DNA of 64,000 nucleotides from NCBI GenBank assembly GCA_015680685.1, contig MNCI01024020.1, forward strand, positions 749,895-813,894, given 5' to 3'. Position numbers and translations under genes: made by a program. The stretch's first letter is position 1, and each line of letters starts with the position of its first letter. The stretch comes from Gnetum montanum (Eukaryota > Streptophyta > Gnetopsida > Gnetales > Gnetaceae). Below, one piece after another: positions 34,176-45,858 of the stretch. The notes below the pieces were generated by a model. The model searched no databases. It worked only from the letters and a program-made list of their open reading frames with translations, and was not told the DNA's origin.

Positions 34176-35360
34176 TCATCCTCTCTTAGAGGTATTATGT
34201 GCACTGGCTATTTTAAGTTCATGGAAGGGTGTGGTTTGTTGCATGTTGACCAATAATCTCTTATCAGGGCTTTCAGGTTTGTATATGGTCATGGCCCCTG
34301 AGGAAAAGGTTGTATGAATAATGTAAGGCCCTTCCCATAATGTTTGAAATTTTGTGCATTGTGGCACATGTGTGGGGTTCCAGTAGAGGACCTTATCTCC
34401 TGGTTGATACTTAACCTTCCGAATTTTTAAGTCATGATGTTGCTTATTATGTGCCTTGTGCAACTCATTTGATGGCAAGGTAACTAATCAGTTTTCGTCC
34501 AACATGTTTAGAGTTCCAATTTTGTTTTTGTGCTAGATCAAGGTCAAGGTGGAGGTCACATGCCATGGATAGTATACGGAGCTCAGTTTGAATTGGAAGC
34601 TTTGGAAGTTTTCCATATACTAACTCATAGGGAGAGTAGCCTGTAGGGAGTTTCCAAGTGGAGTAGTATGCCCAGAGAGCATCATTTAGTTTAGTGCTCC
34701 CATTGTGCCTATATTTTCTAATTGTCCTTGCTAATATTTTAGTAATCTCTAGATTAGTGACCTTGGCTTCACCATTAGCTTGGGGGTGATAAGGTGTAGT
34801 AAATTTATGTTCAACCCCTAAGCATTGCATCAACTTCTGAAAGGTTACACCCATGAAGTGTGTTCCATTATCTGAGATAAGTGCATGTGGCACACCAAAC
34901 CTATTTACAACTTGTTGTTGCATAAATCGTGCAGTTGTAGATGATGTGCAGTCTATAATAGCAACTACTTCAGTCCATTTCATTAAATAGTCAACAACAA
35001 CAATAATGTAAGCTTTTCCATTGGACATTGGTGCAATGGGCTCCACAAAGTCTATTCCCCAAATGTTGAAGGGTTCCAAAGGTTGAATCCATTGTTACAG
35101 ATCCTCCATTCTAACAGTCATTCCTCCATGATGTTTATAGCACTCGCAGGATTGGGCAAATTGCTGAATGTCTCGAAATGATGTTGGCCAATAATATCCT
35201 GCAAGCAGGATTTTAATAGTTGTTCGTCTCCCAGCATAGTGACCCCCACAAGGGCCCTCATGAGCATCTTGGAGAACTCTTATTTGGTCCACATCGAGCA
35301 CACACCATCGAACCAAGCCATTAGGACTGACTTTGTAAAGTTTTCTATTGATTACCATGA
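34176..35360 (-). pseudogene. Element A integrase
   Basis: Three integrase parts are in order. A zinc-binding region reads HEGPCGGHYAGRRT then CECYKHHG (about 35280-35120). The catalytic core has WGIDFVEP, LISDNGTHF and YHPQANGEAKVTN (35080-34740). The C-terminal domain has VKYQPGDKVLYWNP, VPQCTKFQTLWEGPYII (34420-34300). Of the D,D-35-E triad both aspartates remain, but the glutamate position, 36 residues after the second Asp, reads Lys. Stops and a frame change at about 34465 and 35095 break the frame. It would have joined cDNA ends into host DNA. Confidence 0.92.
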
Positions 35361-35382
35361 AGTACTTAGCCTTGTGAAGAAA

Positions 35383-36860
35383 CTATTGTTTCTTCCTAAA
35401 GTCTAGCTCCTGTGGTGTTTGTTGGGAAAGGAGATAGGTGAGAATGCTACTATACCAATTCATTCCCATGGGTTGGTTATTCACTACACCGGTAAAGAGG
35501 GCTTTGTTAGGAAAATGGTTGGATATGACATATTCATCCTCTTTGCTATCCCAGTGCAATTGAGATAAATGATCTGCAACTACGTTCTCGGTGCCCTTTT
35601 GATCAATCATCGTTAGATCAAAATCTTGTAGGATTACCAGCCATCGTATAATATGAGGGCTGATCGTTGGCTTGTTCATGAGGAACCTGATTGTGCTATG
35701 ATCCATATGGATGAATACTTTGTAACATAACACATAGTGCCTAAACTTATCCAGTGCAAACACTACAACCATTAATTCTTTTTCTCTAGTTGTGTAGTTC
35801 AGTTGTGCACTGACAATACTCCTACTTGCACAGTGGATGTAGTAAGGACATTTTTGGTCATCTAACTATGTAAGTATGGCTCCTAAGGCATAATTGGATG
35901 TGTCAGTCATTATATGGAATGGTCTAGACTAGTTAGGGGCTTGTAGAATGGGAGTTTCTACAAGATTTTATTTTAGAGTTTGGAATGCTCGTTCACATTC
36001 CCTGGTCCATTCGAATGGTGCATCCTTCTTTGTTAGTTCTACCAATAGTTTGGCAATCTTGGAGAAGTTCTCAATGAATCTCCTATAGTAGCTAATGTGT
36101 CCAAGGAATGACCGAATGTCTTTGACAGTTTTCGGTTGTCAGATGATTCCTTGGATGACCCTAACTTTATCTGGATCAACGTCTATTCCTGAATGTAAAA
36201 TATTATGCCCAAGTACTATGCCCTCTTGGACCATCAAATGGCTTTTTTGCCAGTTGAGCCTTAAGTTGGATTCTAGACATCATCTTAGCACTTGCTCTAA
36301 TCGGTCTAGGGCTTGATCAAAGCTTGTTCCATAAGTAGAGAAGTCATTCATAAAGACTTCCACTCTATTCCCTATCTGCTGTTGGAAGATGCTTAGAACT
36401 AAACATTGAAACATGGTAGGAGCATTGCACAAGCCAAATGGCATTTGTTTATATGCAAACATTCCCCAAGGACTGGTGAACGTTGTTTTGGCTTGATCTT
36501 TTGGTGCTATCCATATTTGGTTGTATCCACTATAACCATCTAGAAAACTATAATAAAGATGCCCTGCTATGGTGTCAAAGACCTGGTCAACTAATGACAA
36601 CAAAAAATGATCCTTGAATGTTGCCATATTCAGCAGCCTAAAATCTATACACATCCTCCATTTGCCTTCCTTTTTAGGCATGATCACCAGCAGGCTAACC
36701 CATTCACTATCAGCAATGGGATATAGGAACCACACCTTAAGAAGCTCTTCTATCTTTTCTTTTACTATTTGTTTCAATTTTGGGTTCAATCACCTCTGCA
36801 GTTGTTTTCGAGGTTTCATGGAGGGGTCTGTGTAAATCCTATGCTGGCATATCCTAGGAT
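35383..36860 (-). pseudogene. Element A reverse transcriptase and RNase H
   Basis: RT starts with a Gly/Lys-rich template grip (MPKKEGKWRMCIDFRLLN), followed by FLDGYSGYNQIWIAPKDQ, FAYKQMPFGLCNAPTMFQ, and the catalytic box VFMNDFSTYG near 36350. Active enzymes of this group have DD in that box; here the first Asp reads Asn. The connection and RNase H follow ([20 protein letters not shown] near 36090; REKELMVVVFALDKFRHYVL near 35740; ADHLSQL near 35560). Several stops occur between 35773 and 36280. The Ty3/gypsy order (RT-RNase H before integrase) is clear. Confidence 0.93.
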
Positions 36861-37209
36861 CTATTCTGGTTAACTTGGGGTATGACTAGGTAAAGGCTTT
36901 TGACCACTTCTTTATCACTTTCAGCAATATTTCTTTTTTTTTTGGGAATAAGTCTTGCATTGATGATTACCAATTTTCCATTTTTGAGGGTTATATACTC
37001 TAGACTGGTAGGCAATGGTTTCAAATTTAGGGGCTCTTGTTTAAATCTCTTAGGAATTTCAAACTTCCCCCAATTGATGTTTTCGAGGTTAAGGTTTGAA
37101 ATTTGGCAATGGACTTGCTCCAGTGTATCTATGCTTTCATTGTAAGCACTAGTTATTCCCTTAGTTAGTTCCATGCATGTTAGCGAATTGCTCTCTTGAT
37201 CAGCCATCA

Positions 37210-37805
37210 ACCACTGGGTGTCTTCTTGTCGTGTGGCTACTGCATATAGGCACTTTTGTATATTAATATCTTGTGCACACCGATTGCATGCAAGCAGTGC
37301 TAAACTTTATATAATCCATGATTTCTGCACACAATGGCACCATGTGTCACTATATGTGATGTATGGAACTTTCTTCTTCTCGATCTTTCCAAAAGTGTTC
37401 TTCTTGGATATTTCTAGGGAAAGATTATGGATTCCTAGGCATGCATCTATAGTACTTAGCCATGCTCTTCCCATTATTATTGGGAAGTCCCCCTTATCGT
37501 TGTTTACTTGTATCACTAGGAAATCAGCTAGATATGATCAACCACATACAGTGGTAACGATGTCCTCCACAAGTCCCAAGGAGATAGTGATGGACTGGTT
37601 GGATAGCTCTAGTCGAATGTTACTCTTCCTTAATGAAGGTAGGTTCTAGGCTTTGTACATTTCTTGTGATATTAAGTTGATTCCAGAAGTCTAAAAGAGC
37701 TTTACATGGTTCATTCCCAGCAACTTGGAGATAGAATTTTAGGACTTCCAGGATCGGAGAATTTCCTGGGAAGGTGGCCCACCTTAATCTAGCCAGTAAC
37801 ATCAT
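37210..37805 (-). pseudogene. Element A protease
   Basis: Retropepsin-like. The active-site loop lies near 37697-37660, where the frame shifts exactly at the DSG-type motif, so no single frame holds the complete loop. The downstream flap/strand motif FPIIMGRAWLSTIDACLG (37490-37430) corresponds to the LGRPWL-type motif of gypsy proteases. It sits between gag and RT as expected. Confidence 0.75.
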
Positions 37806-40353
37806 GTGTTAACATAACTGTGTGCATTAAGCTCGATTTTTGGTTTGAAGGAGGCCCTAAAGCTTTACTTGGTAGGGAGGTGTTCAGATGTTCAACCGCT
37901 TGTGATGGTGAGGGCTTGGTTGGATTGTTGATTCTGAAGAAAGATCTTTTCTGCATAAGGTTGTCAGAACCAACTACGGGTTGAGGATTCATAGCCCTCA
38001 TGACATTGGGTTGCTGCGGTTGAGTAGGGGGTACCCCTTGCATTGCTGGAGTGGATGGTAATGAAGCTATTAGTGTAAGAGATGCGGATGGATTTGGAGG
38101 ATGGTATGTATGTGTTGTGTCTCCCATAGGAGAAGGAGTCCTATAATACTCCTGAGCTTGGTAGTGACATTGTGGTGTCACATGACCAACAAAGTCACAT
38201 GGAGAGATTGGCTGCTACATGCAGTAGCCATATGGATTTGGTTGCCGGTAAGAGTATTGTTGCCTTGGTAGTGGCATCCCCCATGACTATGGGTATTGCC
38301 ACTACTGGTGTTGTTCAATATGTTGTTGCAGAGTTCCACTTGGATAATATGTTAATGGTTGGTGAAATTGCCTTGGGTTACCTTGGGGATAAGGTAACCG
38401 TCGGGGTGCTTACCATTTGTTAAGTCGTGGGTTAAGTGCATACACCCCAGACTCTTGTAGATGTGAGATTACTAGGCAACATCCCTTAGGATGGTCATAC
38501 TGGCATATCTCACATCCACCATCATTATCTGTATCAGAATCCACAACCTCTTTGGTAATGGCCATTTTACCCTTACCTCTGTTACGTGCATGGTCCAAAT
38601 CCCTCTTTTTCTTTTTGTCATACTCACTACTTCGCTTCTTAGACTCCTCTATGATTTTGAGAATGGTTTCAACTCTACTATCTAAGGAGTCCCACATTTG
38701 ATCTACCTTTTTTGACACTTCTGTTGTTAATTTTTGGAGTGGCAAGGTTTTCCTATTCACCATCTCTTCAAGTGGTGACTCTTCCTCCTCCTCATAGAAT
38801 CTCACTCCCCTTTTTTGAAGGGAAGGATCATGATTGTACTCTTCTAGACTTTCTCTCTTACGTAGCTCTCGTTCTTCCTTAGCTACTTGCTCCAGCAATC
38901 TATGGATTTGATGGGACCTACGATCTAATAATCTTCCTTGGGCATATGTTCCAAGGGTTCTCCTAGTTTCATGCCTAAGTCCATCTATGAGATGACGTAG
39001 TTGATCTTGCTGCGAGTAACCATGGCCCAGGCAATGATGTAACAATGTATAGTATTGGCCCATGGTAGCATCCAAGGATTCATGAGTTCGCTGCTTCCAT
39101 CCTTGGATTTTCTTTCATAGGTTGAAAACTTGGAATTACGTTTGATACTTATCATTAAATAGTTCTAGCATTGTACTCCACCTTTGAATGGATTTCGGTT
39201 CTAAGGACTGGTACCAGCTTTTCGCTTCTTTTACTAGTGTCCTTGGAAATAACTTTAGTTTTTGCCACTCATTCTCGATATTCTGCAAGGCACATGCATC
39301 ATGAAATGCTTGTAAGTGGTTCTAAGGATCAACATTGTATCCCCCCTCAAATTGTGAGATATTATTCATGTCTAACCTCTTGATCTTGCTATCTTTTTGG
39401 TGCCTTGTAGGAATTCTTACAGGCTCTTTGATGTCTAACATGCTTCCGGTTGCAAGTAGGAGTTCTTCATGGTCATTTCTTTCATAGCCTCTTTGATGTC
39501 TATGTGGTTCCCTACTTTCCCTTCTTCCATGCCGTGACTCTCTAGAATGCCCTCGTCCTTGTTCCCAACTCTCTCATCGAGGTTTCTCACTTTGTTTACC
39601 CTTATCCTCAAGGTTAGGTTCCTTCTAATTGCATCTTGATACTAAAGGAGAGGGTAAATGTGATGATGAAGGTGAAGAAGAAGGAGAACCATCACCATGA
39701 TGATGTTTCCTACCCTCTCTTCGATGGTCCCGGCCCCGATCGTGATGACGATTAGAATGCCCATCCTTATCATATGTTTGTGTTCCCTTGTTGAACACTT
39801 GGTGTTCGTGGGGATCAGAACTAGGGTTGTGAATCGTGAAGTGAAGGTTCTAATAAACCACCTCCTCACCATCATTAGGAGGGCGGACATCATTTTGTGG
39901 AGAACCTATTAAAATAGGTTTACCACCCTCAATTTCACTTAAGACGGGTGGAGCGTGATGGGGTCCTTTGCCCTTCAAGGATGTGTGGTAACTCTCCTAT
40001 CGCAAGTCCCATTGATGTTGCACTTCTATGGGATGGTAGTCCCTTGTGTCTTAATCACATGCAACATACTCTATGTATAATTGTGACATGCCTATTCATG
40101 CAAGAGCACGAAGGAGCATGTTGGGGACTGCTTGGTCTGGAGGCAACGCTATGTCACACTCCAAGTCTCTCCAACGTAGTTGTTCATCTTGATGCAGAAT
40201 AAAGGTAAAGTCGGGTATATACTCATCCTGATGAATATATACCACACAGAATTGTTGAGGAACTAGTGGATCTTGGTTATGTGTGTTGTGCCGTCGACTG
40301 TCTCTAGTGTTGTTCCTAGGTGGTGAAGTGATTTTGTGCGAAGAAGAAGACAT
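37789..40353 (-). pseudogene. Element A gag
   Basis: ATG at 40353 lies 127 bp after the PBS. An Arg/His/Ser-rich N-terminal part (40100-39500) is followed by the conserved retrotransposon gag domain (KLFPRTLVKEAKSWYQSL near 39240; QYYTLLHHCLGHGYSQQD near 39050; DGLRHETRRTLGTYAQGR near 38980). A charged helix and a CCHC knuckle CEICQYDHPKGCC near 38515-38480 come next, then a Pro/Gln-rich tail ending 37789. Interrupted by several stops and frameshifts. Confidence 0.88.
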
Positions 40354-40479
40354 TTTTGTCTTGTTTGGTGTGCCATTTACCGTTATCTTATTTTTCTTTT
40401 GATAAACCCTAAGGGTTTGTTTTATCTCCCAACAATATGAATGATCTCCTATGTTCTACGTAGTGCACAAACAACTAAG

Positions 40480-40497
40480 TCCCTAGCAACGGTGCCA
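40480..40497 (-). promoter_or_regulatory. Primer-binding site of element A, tRNA-Asp type
   Basis: Minus strand, one base after the 5' LTR: TGGCACCGTTGCTAGGGA, 16 of 18 positions as expected for the plant tRNA-Asp 3' end. Confidence 0.88.
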
Positions 40498-40498
40498 A

Positions 40499-41305
40499 TG
40501 ATGAGTGGCGAGGTACCCCTACACTTAACCATATGAATATGAGTGTCTCACTCACGATCCGGTTAAACTCCGAGGACTAAGTGCTTACACACCTTAATGA
40601 AACACTTAAGGTAAATCAATTGCTATCTTCCCAAACTTACTTGTATTTTCACGGTTGTATGGTTAAGTAAGATTGAGGTATATGATTTTTATATCTTTTA
40701 TCTTTTTAATGTCTTATGCTAAGAGGGGAAGGTGAAGAGACTAAGTAACTAACTTTCATTAACTATTTACTAACTAAGTTCTAATCATCCTAGCACCAGT
40801 ATCCATTCCCACTTGTCGCACACACCTTGAACTAGTGCAACACTGCTGGGATTACCAAATGCTACTTGTTACTGGGTTACCAAGCGTTACACACGTGCTT
40901 GAAGCGGTCGTACTGAATGCACTTAACTAGAGAGATTAATTATCTAGGAAAGCATTTAAACATTTAATATTAATTAAATCCTATTTATCTTAGTCCACAT
41001 GCTGCAAGGTTTATCAGAAAGTTCATCTTTATTTCCATACACAAATGTGTGCTCAGGTTTAATTTTCTTGAATAAAGATTCGTTCACTTTAAGACTCCTA
41101 CTGTGGGCATATGGAAATTATTCTAGCTTTGGAATGGTAAAATTGCTATAGTTTGGCTAGGGTCTAAGTCTAGATGGCTAAAAAAGGAAAAGCTACCTCT
41201 TATTTATAGATGTTTCGACAGGCTGCGATATTGCATACGCGATATCGCAAGGGCGGATGTGATATCACGGCTACGATATTGCGTACATGATATTGTAGCT
41301 CATCA
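40499..41305 (-). mobile_element. 5' LTR of element A
   Basis: 807 bp, TGATGAGTGGCG...GCTCATCA, followed by ACCTT. TATA at 41201-41209 on the minus strand; GCATACGCGATATCGCAAG-type palindromic boxes at 41225-41300. Confidence 0.92.
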
Positions 41306-41310
41306 ACCTT

Positions 41311-42290
41311 CTATCATTTCCCTTACTTATTATGGCCTATTAAGAGTATGATGGTCTATTAAGAGTATTATCTGAATCTTTCTGACCTTAGTTTGATTTA
41401 TTAACTAAAAGATTCTTATTATCTCTTTGTACCTACCATTTATAGTATCTTCCAAGCATTAGGAATTTGTGGCTCAAATTTTCAAATTTTCTTATTTCAT
41501 GCAATGCATCCCCCCATAACTAAGTTGAGCAGTTTTGGATCAACAAGATTGAAGAACTTTGGAAATCAGAGCTCTGAGGATGAAGTTATGGCCTTTGGAA
41601 GCGAGTGTGCAAGAGGGTTGAGGAAAAAATTGCAAAAACTTCTCTTACTACAAATGAGAGAAATCAAAAATTTCACTAACTCTTGCACGTATATATACTA
41701 TTTTTATATGTGTGACATCATAGATCAAACATCATAGATATGACATCATAGGTGCCTACGACATTGTAACCACAATGTTTCCATTAAAAAGTTCAAATTT
41801 TTCATTGATTTTTCTTTGAAAAAGTGAGACAAATGGAAGGTTTGGAAGATGTAAAGCTTGTGTAGAGGATCATGGCCATGAGTGATGCACAATTTTCACT
41901 AATTTAGCATTCAAAGTTCATGAAGAAGGAATCTTGAGCAATGAAAGTTTATGGTATGGATAAGAAATGGATAATGAATTTTTGATGTGCGGATAGATTA
42001 TTAGATGATATGGGAAGTTTATTAAATGTTTCAAAATGCACAAGCTAATGTGGAATTGCTTGTAAGTATGAAATACAAGAGTTATACAAGTGGGTCCTTC
42101 CCAATATAGGTTCTAGCACTTAATGCCCTTGTATAACCATGCCTAAAAATGTCCTTAGGCACTCAAGGAGTTGAATGTAAGACATACCTGCTTAGCAAAA
42201 CACACATGTTAGTATCACTAAATTAGGAAAATAATGCTATATTATAAAAAACCACAAGTTATGATTAAATATATAATGAGGTGAGACCAT
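41311..42290 (-). mobile_element. Element D internal region, right of A
   Basis: Continues D after the ACCTT duplication. 41507-41522 has a PPT-like motif. 41690-41765 has a TATA-like ATATATAC and repeated TGACATCATAG boxes, placed like element B's internal U3-like module. 42070-42250 matches B 30110-30270. No pol seen. Confidence 0.6.
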
Positions 42291-42399
42291 TTGAAGGGCC
42301 CTTGCCCAATCTTGTTGTATTTACATAAGAGCTGGGTAGGGGCATTAAATCCGAAGTTTGTACTATCATGAGGGGACTTATTACTAGCCTTAACACTAG

Positions 42400-42870
42400 G
42401 ATCAACTGTAATGGCAACAACCATAGTTATGGGGGAGGCCACCACCAAACCAGCCCTATCCTTCCTACCAATTGAACCCACATGGATATTATGTTCAACA
42501 CCATGTTTCACCAACTAGTTTTACTTCCTCTACTTCAAATCACTACTACCACTCTCCCAAATATCATTATCTGGAAACATCTTATGTGAGATCACCACCT
42601 CACACCTCTTACCCCGCATCATATCCTCAATATTCTCATACTCACCTCCACCATATGTCACCTCCAATAACATAGGAAGGTCTTGCATGACAACATCAAC
42701 GAGAGAATGCCACTTATGCTATGAACATACGTAAATGATAACACTAGTAGATCTCAACCAAAGTCTCAAAAACATCCCTTTTAGAGGAAAGGTTGTAAGC
42801 TGAAGAAAAACACTCATGGACCTACTACATCACTTGAACCAACACAAGGCCAATCTGATGCAACAACGTG
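42400..42870 (+). pseudogene. gag C-terminal relic, plus strand
   Basis: The frame QQPQLWGRPPPNQPYPSYQ (with one stop), then NPHGYYVQHHVSP and the His/Tyr/Ser/Pro-rich tail to 42675, aligns with element B's gag tail (HWQQSQSWGNPPLNW, AYLVQHPVSLT, HYHSPQYYQLM). It is in the opposite orientation to D, A and B, so it is a separate or inverted copy. Confidence 0.65.
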
Positions 42871-43199
42871 CCTCACAAAAATGATGTCTCCTAATCATAC
42901 ACAAAAGCCAATAACCATCACCACTCCAACACAAGACATAAATGGTAAACCTATCATTGTGGAAAGATAGAAGAATCCATGCATCATCAATAATGATAAA
43001 GGGTGCAAGTGTGTGAATCCATGCATCATCAATAATGATAAAGGGGTCGGTATAGGTGGGGCTCAAGGTTAATAGGGCCAAGTCAGCCATTGACATGACA
43101 AACATAGATGATAAAGTTAAGGCTAAGATTGTGAGGATCATGGGGGTTCTAATTGGGTAGTGCCAAGATTTGTACCTAGGATTCACGATGTTTGAATGG

Positions 43200-43990
43200 A
43201 ATAAAAGACAGATGTGGATTGATTTACTAAAGAGGCTACAAACATGAGTTGATCATTTGACCAATCACTTTTTGACTAGCAAAGGAAGAATTTTACTTGC
43301 TTCTACAATTCTATCATTGATTGTCCATTTTACAACATTTCTTGTCTCCCCTCTTGGATGTTGAGCACAAAGTGGATCAATTAATTCAGCATTTTGTTCA
43401 ATCAAGGGATAGAGACAAACAACAATTGCATTTACTTTCCTGGGATCAAATCGCAGAACCTAGAAATGTAGGAGGGGTGGGAATATTCAAATTCATGGAT
43501 CTTAACCTAATGAAATAACAACAACTAATGTTAAGGCTAACAAGTGGAGATTCAGAGGTCTAGCCTTGGGTGAGGCTCATGCACAACAAGTATAATCAAT
43601 GGACTATCATATGCCAAGATTTGGGAATTTTGTAAGCCCTGTGTTGCCACACACTTTGAATGGCCTAGCTAGGGATGCAACACGTGTCTTCATGTGAGCT
43701 CATCAAAGCTAAGTATCTAGTGGTGCCAAGGTGGGATGCCATGTGGCAAGGGAGACTACCAAAGAAACTAAGGCTTTTCTTTGGATTGTTAATCATGGGG
43801 CTCTACTAATGCATGTAGCCCTTTAATGATCAGGACTTAATATTTAGGACACATGTTCGACATCCAATGAGGTGATGGAGATGTGAAAACATTTTGTCGT
43901 TGCTTGCTTTTTTAGCGAAGCCATGTGGTAGGAAGCTTTTTTTACGCATTCCTATACATTTCACAGGAGACTCTCAGGTGACGACCATCC
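43200..43990 (+). pseudogene. LINE reverse transcriptase C-terminus and zf-RVT fragment
   Basis: NHFLTSKGRILLASTILSLI (43270), QQLHLLSWDQIAEPRNVGG (43420), then GVGIFKFMDLNLMK match the thumb region of plant L1-type RTs (usually ...LVNWDxVCxPKxxGGLG). PRWDAMWQGRLPKKLRLFFG (43725) matches the zinc-binding reverse transcriptase domain (zf-RVT). Frame changes and stops are frequent. A 5'-truncated relic. Confidence 0.72.
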
Positions 43991-43999
43991 TCTGGTGTC

Positions 44000-45190
44000 T
44001 ATGGAAGGTTCAAAACCATCTCATTTTCCAATAGGTACTTATTCCCCCATTAGGTAGTATTGTTGTAGAAGGCTACAGGTCCTGGAGAGAACCTTTGACA
44101 ATGGTAGCTTCAACACCAACAATCAAACCCTTGTGGAAAAATTACCAAAACAACACCATGTTGTGGGACTTGGTGCATTCAATTGGGTGGGATAGCCTAC
44201 TTCCCAAGCTTGTGGGGATTTCGCTCTACTAGATGACAAACTCTTCACCAACTAGCAAGGTACCTCTACTATGTTTTGTGGAGTTAGGATTGAACTCATG
44301 GAAGATGCATTGGTCATGATGTTGGGGGTGCCTACCATCAACGAAGAGATTTTGCTTGTCAACAGAGGTCTACAAGAAGCACAGAGCTTCTTCTTGGGCT
44401 AGATCCCAAGAACTATGTGTGGTCAAGTGCCATGATCTCCCCTGCATGACCTTTGGTACTTGGCTATTAAATTGGTTGAGCATTACTTTGTGCAATCAAG
44501 AGACGGGTTGAGGTTCTAGGGCATGCACTTCATGTTTCTATAGTGCCTCTAGATGGGCTATCAAGTGAACCTTCCAGAGTTTCTCCTAGCTTCCTTGAGG
44601 TAACAAAGGACCAAGAGACACTTTGATCTCATTCTTGCCCTATTTTGCATGGCTAGGGAAGGGCCCCAAATGGGTCCTTCAGGTTCCCTAGGCCATGTCA
44701 TTAATCATTAAAGAAGGAAGCTAGCAAGTAGTCCTACAGACTACCCAGTGGGGTTTGTGGTCCTTTCCCTTACAGCCATTGGCAGATGACCTATTGAGTT
44801 TCACTTTGACATGGATGCAAGCACTGGCATGGTTAGAGATAATCAAGCGAAGGTGGAGATGTAGCTCATGTCTACACATGCGGAGGCAACGTTGGTGGCT
44901 TGGGTAGAGGAAAGTAGGGCTTGGCAAGCAAAGTGGAAGGCAAGAGAGGAAATGTTTCAATAACAACTGCATGAGCTGCAAATGCATCACTTCGTGAAAG
45001 TGGAGGAGCTGCAATGACAATGGTTGGTTGAAGAGGCTTTGGCCCAAGCTACACTTGAAGAATGGATTCAAGCAGAGCTTATGGAAGAAATGGAGAATAA
45101 GGTGTAGTGCCAAAAGGCACAATAATAAAAGGTAGAAGAGCAACAGATCCATGAGGCCCAGGAAGACACAAAATAGTAAGAATGATTAAT
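44000..45190 (+). pseudogene. Accessory coiled-coil ORF relic, plus strand
   Basis: Globular part (KLVEHYFVQSRDGLRF near 44470; VNLPEFLLASLR near 44570) followed by an Ala/Glu/Gln/Trp-rich coiled coil (AWQAKWKAREEMFQ near 44915; ATLEEWIQAELMEEMENKV near 45050). Same architecture as element B's accessory ORF. Several stops, mostly TAG/TAA. Homology to B is judged by architecture, so moderate confidence. Confidence 0.5.
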
Positions 45191-45207
45191 GCGGACTCCT
45201 AAGTCTA

Positions 45208-45483
45208 ATGCCACAACCTAGCTACAAGCTGATAAATGGCCATATATGTAAATGCACATTATTTGTGAGGCGACATGGCCTATGCTATGATGTCACATTC
45301 GAATTTCCCCTGCCCCTCTCCATCCAAATGGTAGGGGATTCACTGAGGAACAAGCTTGAAGGGCAAAAGCCTTCAAAAATTTCCAAGAGGTTATGGCCTT
45401 TGTCCATGAAGGAGTTCCATGCACAACTGGATGACTTGCATGCTACCCACAATCCGCACTACCATTGTGATAGGTTGCCTTGA
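45208..45483 (+). other. 91-codon ORF of unknown meaning
   Basis: Runs on from the accessory-ORF relic (SKRLWPLSMKEFHAQLDDLH); no motif recognised. Probably the tail of the same relic rather than a gene. Confidence 0.3.
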
Positions 45484-45858
45484 CACCCATAGTGGTGGGG
45501 GTGTCTCATAGTCTTCCTTTTTTTTATTCTCTATGATGAAAAATGTCTTGTTGTTTGGTTTGGGGTTTTTGTCTATCTTTTTTAATTGCACCTAGTTTGT
45601 TTCAGTTTAATTCTTTTTAGTTTGTTGTTTTTTCATTTTGGTGTGGGGTGCTTCTCTACATCACTATTGTTAGTTTGGGGCCGTTCATGGTGAGTTTGCA
45701 AGTTGCAGGGGTTGGTTATGCCCACATTTGGTTGTACTAGGACTCATTTGACCCAAGGTTGGGGACTTCTCATCTGCCAGTTGGCTACAAACTTTTGTGC
45801 TCTATTTTTGTTTCCTAATCTATACATATTTTTGTTAATACATTTCCAAAGTTTTTCC

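Larger units (their letters stand above)
17909..41305 (-). mobile_element. Element A: full-length gag-pol LTR retrotransposon, interrupted
   Basis: Bounded by LTRs of one subfamily (17909-18718 and 40499-41305) and by a perfect 5-bp target duplication ACCTT (17904-17908 and 41306-41310). Read on the minus strand the order is LTR, tRNA-Asp-type PBS, gag, protease, RT, RNase H, integrase, noncoding tail, PPT, LTR, i.e. Ty3/gypsy order. Without the nested element B it is about 9.9 kb. All coding parts carry stops or catalytic changes, so it cannot move by itself. Confidence 0.92.
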
